Source: Tetmemena sp. SeJ-2015 | Lineage: Eukaryota > Ciliophora > Spirotrichea > Sporadotrichida > Oxytrichidae | Direction of reading: 5' to 3' | NCBI GenBank assembly: GCA_027382625.1 | Contig: JAJKFJ010022879.1 | Span: forward strand, 1-64,000 | DNA: 64,000 nt | Part shown: positions 23,956-33,704 of the stretch, one piece after another | Numbering within the stretch: the stretch's first letter is position 1 | How the letters are laid out: each line of letters begins with the position of its first letter | Notes under the pieces: generated by a model | What the model saw: the letters and a program-made list of their open reading frames with translations, nothing else | Databases searched by the model: none | What the model was told of the DNA's origin: nothing | Made by a program: the position numbers and the translations under genes

Positions 23956-24322
23956 TTTAATATTACATTGACTGCGCACGTCAGCTCTAATTAACTAATA
24001 AATCTTGATATCTATATCGACAAATTTGATCAAAATATTTTCTTCAGAGACATTTCTTAAAACGGAGAAATAAAAATAAACGCATCTTTCAAATTTGAAC
24101 TTATTCATAAAAGCTAAAGACAAAAGGAAGTGGATGAAAGATACAACTAGTGTTAAAATATTGGTGATAGCTACCTTAGAGATATAAACTTGACTTAAAA
24201 AGGACTAGAGGTGAGAAAATTAGAGCATTTTATAGAAGGAAGGAAAATGAGAAATAGTTAAGAAACTTGCAATAAGCGAGAACAGCTGCTCCAGATGAAG
24301 ACAGCCATATGAAAAAGGGTGC
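23956..24322. other. Spacer between membrane-protein and EF-hand genes
   Basis: AT-rich; no coding signal on either strand. It presumably contains both divergent promoter and 3' sequences, but no specific site is recognisable. Confidence 0.5.
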
Positions 24323-24881
24323 TCAGAACTCACCGCCCCATCCCTTCTTGGTAACTCTGGAGTTGTCGAGGTTCCAGGCTGAGTTCATCATCAACTCGAA
24401 GTACTTGTCGTCGTCAATGCTCATGGAGACGTTGTTGTAGTACTCAATCCACTCGTCCATGGAGATTCTTCCATCTCTGGAGTTCTCAAATGCATAAACT
24501 CCAAATTTAAACACAGAGGTTTGCTTGATATCATCTAGGTCGAGGATTCATCATGAATGAGAAGGCCTTCTTGCAGAGGTTGACTCTGCTTTTAAAAATG
24601 GGCTAATAAGGTTTCGATTTTTCCAGATCGGTCTCTGTCGAAGATTCTGAAAAGTCTCTCAGAATCCTTTACCCGTATTATAGTGAAATCTCTGATGGCT
24701 TTCTTGAACTCATTTGGACCCTTATAATGATTCTTGAACTGCTTGGCAAGACCAATAAGTCCTCTTTCTAATAACGATAAATAAAAGTATCAGCTGCCTG
24801 TTGTTGTTGCTAGAAAAATTATAGAATAAAGGCAGCAGTGCCAACTGGAGCATTTCCTTTCTTTGCAGCGGGACCGCTCTC
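24323..24881 (-). other. Scrambled block 4 (MDS9, 11, 13, 15, 17, 19, 21, 23)
   Basis: Partner pointer copies: GAGAGCGGTC 24872-24881; CTGCTGC 24832-24838; AGCAACAACAA 24811-24821; GCTGAT 24789-24794; AGAGGACTTA 24756-24765; TTCAAGA 24732-24738; GAGTTCAAGAA 24701-24711; AGAGATTTCA 24684-24693; AAGGAT 24664-24669; AATCGA 24614-24619; CAGAGTCAA 24580-24588; GCCTTC 24561-24566; GAATCCTC 24542-24549; AAGCAAACCT 24517-24526; TGAGAACTCC 24479-24488. The last MDS (24323-24488) carries the C-terminus. Confidence 0.92.
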
Positions 24882-27278
24882 AACAAAATAACAGTTAATC
24901 AGATTGTAAAAATCGATCAGCCAATCAATTTATAATACACTAAGGTGAGAATCTTAAATCAATGTAAAATGAGAACTATGAACAAATGGCTTATAAGGGA
25001 GTTCTCATGGGTGAAGCTGTAGTGGGCCTCAAAGGTATCGAGGAATTCGAGGAGAATATCGTCCTCAGTCTTCTTGCCGGCCTTGACGTCTGGGTGCATC
25101 TTGCCGTTGTAGGTTTGCTTTTCACAACTTTTATGATGTTGGAGGATTCCACTCTTGTCCTTGTCCATAATGTTGAAGGCACACAAATAACGAACCAATT
25201 GACTCTGAATTGATTCATCTCTCCTCTGACTCCTCTGAGGAACTCTTCGTAGTCGATTATCCATGATATTATTGAATCATATCCTTGTCCTCAAGACCAA
25301 CTCTGAAATCTCTTCCTAGTTCTTGAACTCGTAGGTGTCGAGATCCTTAGAGTTATCGTCATCAGCAATCTTGAATGGGGCTCATTAGTTGAGTTTTAAG
25401 TCCTCTGGCACCTCTGGCGGCGAGCTTAGATCTGAAGAGATCGAGAAGTTGGGCCTCAGAGTAGCTCATGGGAGGAGTGTTAGGATCAGCCTTCTCATTT
25501 GTTGTTGCTGAGCGGGCTTTCCTGAAGAGTTTCCGAAGATGTTGTTTCCAGTGCTTGCACCATTGTAGCCAGAGCTGACGGCTTGTCTGCCAGCACCAGT
25601 TTGGGGTCTGGAGTAGGTTTGTTGAGAGCCGGTGGCGGGTCTTTGACCTGCAGCAGAGCTCTAAATGTTTTATGACCGCTCTCGTCCTTGTTGGTCCATC
25701 CCTTGCCGTAGTTTCTATCTCCGTCGTTGATTTTCCAGGCGTTGTTCATCATGAGCTCGAAGTACTGATCGTTATCGATGGAAGCAGAGATGTTGTTATA
25801 GTACTCCTCAAACTCCTCCTTGGTAACGATGTGATCGGGGGCACCGTTGTTTCTGATGGAGTGGTGAGTTTCGAAAGTCTCGAGGAACTCAAGGAGAATT
25901 TGCTCCTCGGTCTTCTTTCCACTGAGTACATCGGGGTGGGTCTTAGCAGAGTAGACTCCCTTGATGTCGTTGATGTCGATGTAACCTGATCGGTCCTTGT
26001 CGAGCTTGTTGTAGGCTTGGGCAACCAACTTCTTTCTGAAGGGGTTCATGGGGCCTCTGAGGGATCTCAAGAACTCGTCATAATCAACTGAGCCACTTCT
26101 GTCTCATTAAATAAGTAGCCATAGAGGCCCTTGATCTCAGAGTCATTGAAGCCAAGCATGTAGTCCTTCATGGCCTTGGTGAACTCGTAGATATCGAGAG
26201 ATCTGGAGTTGTTGTCGTCCATTATTCTAAACTGCTTGCATACTACCAATGGCTGTATTAATCTGGATGCCAACTTGGTTCTCAATCTTTCAAGTTAATG
26301 TGCTGCTGGATCCTCCTTTAGCAGGGCTGTTCATATTTGATTTGTAGTAACTTATCTGTATAAATTACAACACTCAGAGATTGTGCAATAGCAAGGAATC
26401 TTACCTGTCTGGTAAAATTTATAAGAAGCCTAAATATATTGAGATCGAAATACTTGAATGCTTCTCAAAGATATATATGATCGTATCATGGTAATCAATA
26501 TTCTTAAAATACAAATAACTGGAGATAGAGAAAGAACTACCTGATAAATAATGTCCATAAAATTTAAATTCCTATAAATTCAATTTTAAATCTTTGAAAA
26601 TAGGGTAATCAATTAATTTTATATTCACTTCTGTCTGAGTCGAAGTAGCCATGAAAAACACTATTTAATTTTTGTATGCTTGCCGAGACCAATGATGCCT
26701 CTAGCTCCTCTGGATAGCATATTCACTAATGTCTTTCAACGAGATCCTCAACGTTGCCGCTGGAAATCAAGCATTTGAATACAAGGGCTGCCACCGGAGA
26801 GGTCCTTTCCGAAGAGGGCCAGTGAGAACTCCTTATAGTCGATGGCTCCGCTTCTGTCGGTGTCATAGATGCCGAAGAGTGCATCTAAATCCTATAAAAT
26901 AAAATTAAATCTCAAACCACTAGGGAAAACGTATCTTTCGGTGCAGCGCCTACACTGCTCACTCTCTTCGCACCAAACCACACTCAGACACCATCACTTC
27001 TGCTGGTAGGGATCATGATACCAATCTTTTCAATTGCTTTGGCGAACTCCTCGGGCTCGACAGTGCCGTTGCTATTGAGATAGATCTTAAATCTCTTAAT
27101 TGAATGCCTTCATGAGGACGGTCTCCTCACTCTGAGATCCACTTGACTTTTGAGCCAACTTGTTCTTTAACTCTCTCTCGAAACTATACTCAACATAAGA
27201 GACCGAACTAGTGAGCACAGACCTCGGGGCTGCATCTCCTTTGGGGGGAGGTGCGCTGGATCCGAGGGTGAGAGGCAT
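24323..27278 (-). CDS. Scrambled calcyphosin-like multi-EF-hand protein gene (23 MDSs in odd/even order)
   Basis: The locus holds four interleaved blocks. After pointer joining it encodes a two-module EF-hand protein of the ciliate calcyphosin-like type. Landmarks: N-terminus MPLTLGSSAPPPKGDAA; EF-hands FGIYDTDRSGAIDYKEF, FRIMDDNNSRSLDIYEF, YFDSDRSGSVDYDEF and YNKLDKDRSGYIDINDI; a Gly/Ser/Gln linker; then a second module with KLAARGARGLIGLAKQF, FKIADDDNSKDLDTYEF, LFRIFDRDRSGKIDYEEF, FNIMDKDKSGILDLDDI and a C-terminal KKGWGGEF before TGA at 24323-24325. In germline order, segments that are consecutive in the protein alternate between blocks: 26784-27278 plus pieces down to 26626 alternate with 26094-26329, and 25000-25680 alternates with 24323-24881. 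Two spots in the first MDS (near 27090 and 26895-26990) remain unresolved. It is probably a calcium sensor. Confidence 0.93.
24998..25683 (-). other. Scrambled block 3 (end of MDS8 and MDS10, 12, 14, 16, 18, 20, 22)
   Basis: Pointer copies (coding strand) with + coordinates: GAGAGCGGTC 25674-25683; CTGCTGC 25650-25656; AGCAACAACAA 25499-25509; GCTGAT 25485-25490; AGAGGACTTA 25397-25406; TTCAAGA 25369-25375; GAGTTCAAGAA 25320-25330; AGAGATTTCA 25304-25313; AAGGAT 25281-25286; AATCGA 25253-25258; CAGAGTCAA 25199-25207; GCCTTC 25175-25180; GAATCCTC 25142-25149; AAGCAAACCT 25111-25120; TGAGAACTCC 24998-25007. The IES between the third and fourth small MDSs is 6 bp (25314-25319). Confidence 0.92.
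26094..26329 (-). other. Scrambled block 2 (MDS2, 4, 6 and start of MDS8)
   Basis: Partner pointer copies: CAGCCCT 26323-26329; TCCAGC 26305-26310; TTGAAAGA 26286-26293; ATCCAGA 26262-26268; GCAAGCA 26233-26239; ATGGCTACTT 26113-26122; AGACAGAAGTG 26094-26104. MDS2 is 26305-26329, MDS4 26262-26293 (LRTKLASR) and MDS6 26113-26239 (QFRIMDDNN to GLYGY). MDS8 begins at 26104 and runs to 25674. The IES between MDS6 and MDS8 is only 8 bp (26105-26112). A 296-bp spacer (26330-26625) separates the two blocks. Confidence 0.9.
26626..26790 (-). other. Scrambled block 1 (end of MDS1, then MDS3, 5, 7)
   Basis: Positions on the + strand. Pointer copies here, in gene order: CAGCCCT 26784-26790; TCCAGC 26759-26764; TTGAAAGA 26732-26739; ATCCAGA 26709-26715; GCAAGCA 26677-26683; ATGGCTACTT 26643-26652; AGACAGAAGTG 26626-26636 (given on the coding strand). 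MDS3 is 26732-26764 (GNVEDLVER), MDS5 26677-26715 (RGARGIIGLGK) and MDS7 26626-26652 (GYFDSDRS). They are separated by IESs of 19, 16 and 24 bp. Confidence 0.9.
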
Positions 27279-27823
27279 GCGGCAGGTCGATTGAGACTTA
27301 CCTGACTTTCAAAGATTCCATAGCTTGTAGTATTCTTGCGTGTCAATAAATTAATTGTTACTTTATATGAGAAATCTCCGTTAATTAACTTGCATAAAGC
27401 CTATTGAATCATAATATTACCAATTACATTGAAAATGGAAGTATTTTATCTCCATTTATGTGCGTGGTTTGCGCAATAAATCGCTATACTATGTGTAGAG
27501 CATTATCTTATTCAATCTCGATTAATAAAGTCATATCTTTAGAGCTTAATTGTTAGTTACTCTCAAGCAAAATCTCTCCAATCTATCGCAAATCAATCAA
27601 CCATTAAAACCTGACCACTCAAATAAAATAAAAATTCACTAGAGCTTACTACTCTCTCTAAACACCAGATATTTCGCCCAATCTCAAATTTTAACATTGA
27701 AGAAGAATAAGTAGCAAATTAGGAGGTGTTAATAAATTAGCAAGTGATATATTTTGAACTGAGAATCAAGAAGAAGATGTTACTCAGATGGGAAGGAGCA
27801 TTATAATTTTAGTAACTTGAGTA
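27279..27823. other. Spacer between EF-hand and aquaporin genes
   Basis: AT-rich, with no credible coding signal. A possible upstream mini-exon (ATGGAATCTTTGAAAGTCAG on the minus strand near 27310-27330, followed by GTAAGT) could be an alternative 5' end of the EF-hand gene. The family N-terminus (LTLGSS) argues for the start at 27278. Confidence 0.45.
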
Positions 27824-28683
27824 TCAAGCAGGCACCTCCACATCCCTTTACTTGAGTGCCTTGTTATCAAGAGCAACATTTAGCCGGAAGAATAGTGCGG
27901 CCAAAAAGGCACCAATCATCGGAAAAGCAATATAGCACCAAATGGCACTTGCAAACCTGTTTCCATTCAAGTCGTAAGCATTCATAAAACCAACCTGGTA
28001 GCATGTTTAGGCAATTGCTAAGGCTGGATTCAGACCAGATCTAGTACTTAAATATAATAAATCAATAAGATCCTGCTCCAGCACAGGCAGCGTAGCAAAT
28101 GTAGAGCACCAAGCCGATTGCTATACCCTTCAAAACTTCGTCTATAGTTCTCATTGTGGGCTTGTAAATTATCAGAAGATAGGCGTATGTGAAGATAAAG
28201 GTGCTGAACATTTCAGTCCACAGAACTTTTCCATAATAAATATTAAGCTGCTCTGAAAAGAATCGCGTGGCGCCAACTCCGCCTGCGATTGTTTAAGACG
28301 GCCATAGGAAGTAGCCCTGCAGAGGCTCATTAAAAATGAGGTATACCATGAGGATTCCTGCGAACGCCCCACAGATCTAAATGAACCAATACAGTAGGAG
28401 TCTGCCGATCTGTCTTCCATACTTAGCCTCTGCCAGATATACAGCAAAAGATGTTGCAGGGTTAAAGTGAGCTCCTGACACTGAGACTGCGAGCACCCAA
28501 AACGCAAAGTAACTCATAGCCCGCTGGAAGTAATTATTTGCAGTGAAGTTAAACGTGTACACAACTGCCATCGTTCCTAAGAACTCATTTAAATCGATAA
28601 TCAATTATGGAATTGATTTATTCATAAAAGAGAGCCCTTGCGAGAGCGACCCCTGTTCCCGTTTGAGGCACTGAGCTTTCCAT
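27824..28683 (-). CDS. Aquaporin / major intrinsic protein
   Basis: A six-helix MIP protein with both pore half-helix motifs. The first NPA is in SGAHFNPATSFAVYLAEA. The second is in AGSGLNPALAIA and is created only after removing an IES (pointer GATCT, + copies 28037-28041 and 28068-28072). A second IES near the start uses ATGA (28585-28588 and 28622-28625); its removal gives ALFYEFLGTMAVVYTFNF. The ATG is at 28683 (MESSVPQTGTG), with TGA at 27824-27826. It is about 260 residues, normal for the family. The function is water or small-solute conduction. I did not assign the aromatic/arginine filter, so aquaporin versus aquaglyceroporin is open. Confidence 0.9.
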
Positions 28684-29194
28684 AAGAAAATAAACAAAGA
28701 CTTAATATTTATTGATCTATCTGATAAGTTAAGTAATCTCTATTAGTGTTGCTATTTTAGATTTGCCCAAGATTCAAATCTCTCTTTTATATATTCTTCA
28801 ATCATAAAATGAAACAATCTCTTTTAAAAAAGCTACAAATGAAATCGAAAATAAGTGTTCTTAGTAGTGATAGATTTATAGATAGAATCTATATAAAGAG
28901 CAATCTAATTGTAAAATTTGGAAGAGTGATACTAGAGTATTTTATCATTTAGTCACCTAAACAAAGAGATGTTACAATTTTCATAAATGTTTAATTGAAC
29001 TCTAATCAGTTATCGGGTGTTTTATATGATCTTAGTTTAAAGTTTATAAATACTTAATGAAATTATCTAAATGTCCATAGCAAATATCATTAAAAATGAT
29101 AAATACTCTCATTGCCATGAATTATTTCTCTCTTATTTTATTAAAAAAATATCATTATTCTTCTTTGATCTGCTATAACTAAATTAATTTAAAA
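28684..29194. other. Divergent intergenic region, aquaporin / Q-rich gene
   Basis: AT-rich spacer between two genes transcribed away from each other. It must hold both promoters and possibly chromosome-end signals, but no motif is identifiable by eye. Confidence 0.5.
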
Positions 29195-32100
29195 ATGAGA
29201 AAAAATCAACAATAAAATCAGCAATCAACAGCAAATTAGAACAACTTATTTATTCCTCTAATCACTCCATCTATGCAGTACAAAAAGCAAGCGTTAGTAT
29301 TTTTAAAGCAATTTTGATTGTGATATGTAGATGATCTAAGCGTGGAGGAGGTATTAGCACATCAAGTACAGCTGGATCGAGACAGATCTAAAATGAATTG
29401 TTCAGTAAAACTCAAAATAACACCACTCATTTAAGGAATTCATCCAGCCACTTTGCTTAGCCAGCGCAGTAAAAGGTAATTAATCTTCGAGAGAAATTAA
29501 AATCTTAACATTTGAAAATAGAATGTTTTATCACACAGAGGAGAGGTGCAAAGTAGGAATAATTTGCGCTACTCAAACTTTATGTCAGGTATGATTTTCC
29601 TATCTATTGATGTTACTATTTTTAGATCTTCTAAAGAGATCTAGAAAGGAACCTTTTGCGATTGGTGGTAGTTTTCATAAAAAGAATGACCTTAGTGCTA
29701 GCTTGAACAATACAAAAAGGGGAGAAATTTAAAAGGGTGATGGAGGTGTTGAAGGAATATTTGAAGTTTCTTTTTCTCAGCATGTAAAGGAACTCGAAAA
29801 GTAGCTCGACAAAAAGGCTGAGAATAGTTGTGACTCCAGAGAGAGCTTTTCTCCCAAGCCCAATAGAATTAAGATCATACATTCAAACAGGGTTTCATCT
29901 AAGCCTCCTGAGAGCAAGATAGAGTGCTAAGAAGTAGAATTGTCAGAGAGTCCTTCCCACCTAACAATTTAAGAATGCGCTCTTATTTTATAATTAGTGT
30001 AGAAGATGCAGGTAGTAAACCTCCTGAAGCAATAGCACAAATTTAATTACTTTTAAAGGGTTGGAAAACAACCAAGATCCAGATGATCAAATTGCTTCCT
30101 TCAATTAAAGCAAGGGAGGCAAATCTGAGCTTTTCCTCCCACAAACTACTCGATTCAAAGAAATGAGTACTGAGAGAAGGCAAAAATATTTTACTTTATG
30201 CAATAATTTAAATTGGATAGAATTATTCAGATGTAGAAAGAAGAAGTTAAACAAATACATTCATTAAGATGTTTAGACTGATAATATATGTTTGTTAAGG
30301 TTTAGAAGTAACTAATCACCATTTAGTGATGAGAAAGAGTCATATAATAATAAAATAACTCATCCTATGGCATATAGCATCCTAAAATAGCATGAAGCTC
30401 CATTGAGAGAAAGGAGACACATCAATTTACAGTTACGTATATTTAAATTATCTATGTTTCATCAATAAGAGTCTTAAGACTTACTAAGAGGCAAAGTTAA
30501 GGATAGGTGAGGTTTTAAAAGAAGCAGAGGAGTAACTTAGGAAAAACTTTGAAGAGAAAGAAAAGATGAAGGCTGTGTTAGCTAGTCAATAAAATAAGCT
30601 AAAATATCAGAGAAACACTTAGTTCAATCAATCTACTTCTTCTTATCTGAAAATGAGTAGATACTCAGCAAAGGATTAAAGCATCTCGCAAGATAAAAAT
30701 AGCTTGTATTTATGCTTTAGATTATTTAAGCTTGTAAATTGATGAAATATAGGATATAAAGGAACTCACATGCGAGAATAATTTAAACACTTCACTCAAT
30801 CTTTAAAGCTCTCTATACTAATCTAGCAAGTAGACTCGCTCCAGACCTTAATCTTAGCAAGAAAAAATTCAATAGTTTGTGCCTAAGACTCCCTCGGATG
30901 CAAAGGCAGATCTGAATCAAGATCTTGACCCTATTAAAACCTAAAGAGAAGTGCCTCCTCAGTTTTTGGAAACTGGTCTCAATTTTAATTCAGGTAGAGG
31001 TACTTTAAACAGTCAAGGAAAGGAATCAGCTTAGTTTGACTAGACATAGCATACAGGTTTCAATGGCTATAACGTTGATGTTAAAAATACCCATTTATTG
31101 CTTATTACTTTTTTACCCATCGAGAAATACGCCATCCATAAAACTTCTCTCCGAAAAATATGTCAAACTCATTTTATGAAAGACCTTACCTCGTTGATAT
31201 GAATAAAAATATGATCAGCGAGCTGCAAGAGGCTTCTTAAAAGCGGGGATACACAGCAGCACCTATTAACTATAAAGAGTAAGCTTCTAATCAGGAGATG
31301 CGACCTCATACTCAAATTAGCAAGTCTTTTTTCAATCCAAGAAAATAAAGATACAATATGAAGAACAGATAAAACGTTAAGGTATTCGTTCCACCAACTC
31401 CTTTGGCGAAAGATGGTTAAGAATTTTCTATGAATAAAACTGAGTTTCCTTGGTAAACAGGATGCTTGAACAATTTTAGTATTTTTTTGTTTCCTTAGGT
31501 TTATTAGAACCAATAACACCCACAAGTCTTAGATAATTAGTAGAACTTAAACGAGAGAGCAAGTAAATTGACAGGGAGGTAAAGCGAAAACTAGAGCATA
31601 ATTTTCACGCAAGGCGAGAGGAGGTTACTTTCAAGAAGTTTTAACTTCAATCAGAATTAGCAACAAGCATTCTAAGTTCTCAAGAATAAAATCCTGAACC
31701 AGAAATTGAGACGGGTTTCATTCATACTGCAAACTTTAAAGATTAAAATCATATCATAACTATCTTTACTAGATTTTTAGGAGGAAGAACAGAGTGTCAT
31801 ATACAAAGAGAGCATTAGCAATAAAAATCATGGGATGGTGATGTTCAAGGATATCCAAGCACTTCAAACCTATCTTGGACAGAAAGGCATCACTACTCAA
31901 AGCTCTAGGTCCTCTAAAAGTCATTAGTTCTCTTTTGACGGGAGAGAGTCAATTTTCAAACCCAAAATTGTAGAGGCATTCTCAAAAATCAGCAGAGAAA
32001 AAAAAATTAGCAATTGCTCCCTTTATTTTTGTATTGATAAATTTCATCAGTTGAGGAATCAAAGCTTTATGGCGAGGCAATCCCGTTTCAAAGATGCTTT

Positions 32101-33621
32101 AAATTAAATTAGTTTAAATATAATGAGATGCTTCTTTTATGCAAGATAAGAATCAGAAATTTAATCAGTCATTCGATTAAAGAGCAGTAGATTTAAGTAT
32201 TAGAGAACACGATAAAAAGGATCTTTAATTTTATTTTTGAAAAAAGGCACCAGAATTAGTTTCTTAGTTCTCTTAAACGTCGTTAAAACTTCCCAATAAC
32301 AACGTAGTCATAATAAGTAAAGACTGCTAAAATGGAGTCGAAAAATTGTATGATAATCCAGAGAGTGATGCTTCCAAGTCAGCGGAATTAGGAATAGGGA
32401 TAAACACTGTTTACTAAGAAAGTCAAAATCCATTCTCATCTACAAAGTAGGGTAGTCTTAATTTTACAAAACTGCAATATCAAGAAGGGCAAGGACAAGT
32501 CTGATTTACATATCAAATACCAAATTGAGTCTGCGTAGTAGATGAGCTCCTCAAGATAGTCAATATTTATGAAGACGCCTTAGCCAAGGAACAGGTGGGT
32601 TGACCTCTCATCTCAAAAAGAGAAGTGATTAGATAAATTATCAATAAAACGCCAGGAAGCTTTTGAAGGATAAACTTGATTCTCTAACAGAAGGGGTACG
32701 CTCAAGACTCTTAGGCTGCCTCAAAAATTGCTACAGGCTCAATCTCTAATTAAAAATTCATGAGCAACCTCTCTGATCCTCCCTTCATTTAAGAGTAGAT
32801 ACTCAATAGAGTTTATGGCTCTGCAAATTCTAAAATTTTGGCAGCTCTCGAAATATAATCAACCCAATATAATAACTTAAAGCTTTTGGCCAAAAGAGCA
32901 GACTTTAACTTGAAGGAGAGATAATAAACTAAGTGTAGGATTTGAAGTACATATCTCAAAAGAGATAGTCTCATACAAAGAAACTTTTATGTTAAATTTG
33001 ATAAACAAAAGTCTTAAGGTAACTTACTAAGCTAGGATCACAAAAGATCTTCTCAAGGAACTAGATAGAACAGCAACTAAAAATTAAACTCTAGATCGGC
33101 AAGTAGATAGAGATCCCCTTAGAAAGAAAGCCCAAGGAAATTTATGATGATCGATAATAAGGGACAAGCTTTGACTCACATTAAAAGGAATAGCCTGGAT
33201 GAGGTTGCTGTTCTTAAGCGAATAGTTGAGAGGACAGAAAGGAAGAATAATTATCAGTTCGAAGTTGACAGTGACCAAAGGGATCAGAATAGAATTAGCT
33301 AAATTAATAGTGAGAAGGAGCTAAAGATCAAGAGGTCTTCATTTTTTGAACAGCATCAGTCATAGCTAAGCTCCAGTTAGAATAAATTATCCTACATTCC
33401 TCTGCTTTAAATTTGCTGGTTAATTATTTTTAACGCTTGATTAAAAGTATGGGCAGCTTACTCTGATAGGAGGAGGCGAAGTTAAATTAGCAGATTCAAT
33501 CAAGGAAACAATTCCAAAGACGGGGACGATAAAATATGCAGAAAATATTAAAAAGAGAAATAACCCTTCTCATAAAATTGAAGACAGCATAATTAGTGGG
33601 GAAATTTTTATCCAACAGTGA
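29195..33621 (+). CDS. Large Q/N/S-rich, partly coiled-coil protein, unrecognised
   Basis: The start at 29195 gives MRKNQQQNQQSTANQNN. A very long coding region under the ciliate code contains heptad-like stretches (QHVKELEKQLDKKAENS; EEQLRKNFEEKEKMKAVLA) and Ser/Gln/Asn low-complexity sequence. GT-AG introns include 29477-29520 (GTAATTAATC...AAATAG) and 29589-29625 (GTATGATTT...TTTTTAG). Frame changes near 30095, 30235, 30700, 31090 and further on mark IESs or indels, so continuity as one gene is inferred from strand and composition. The final exon (VKLADSIKETIPKTGTIKYA) ends at TGA 33619-33621. It lies just upstream of, and in the same direction as, the kinesin gene. I recognise no domain; a cytoskeletal scaffold is a guess. 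Confidence 0.5.
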
Positions 33622-33704
33622 ATTAATTAAAAGAAAGTCTCCTGATTTATAACATTTATTTTTGAGGATAGTTAATTCAATAAGAAATTATTAAGAAATC
33701 AAAA

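Noticed and set aside
24323..27278. Three tandem paralogous EF-hand genes or pseudogenes
   Set aside because: My first reading, because fragments of similar motifs recur with frameshifts. The 22 exact pointers and perfect in-frame joins show one scrambled gene instead.
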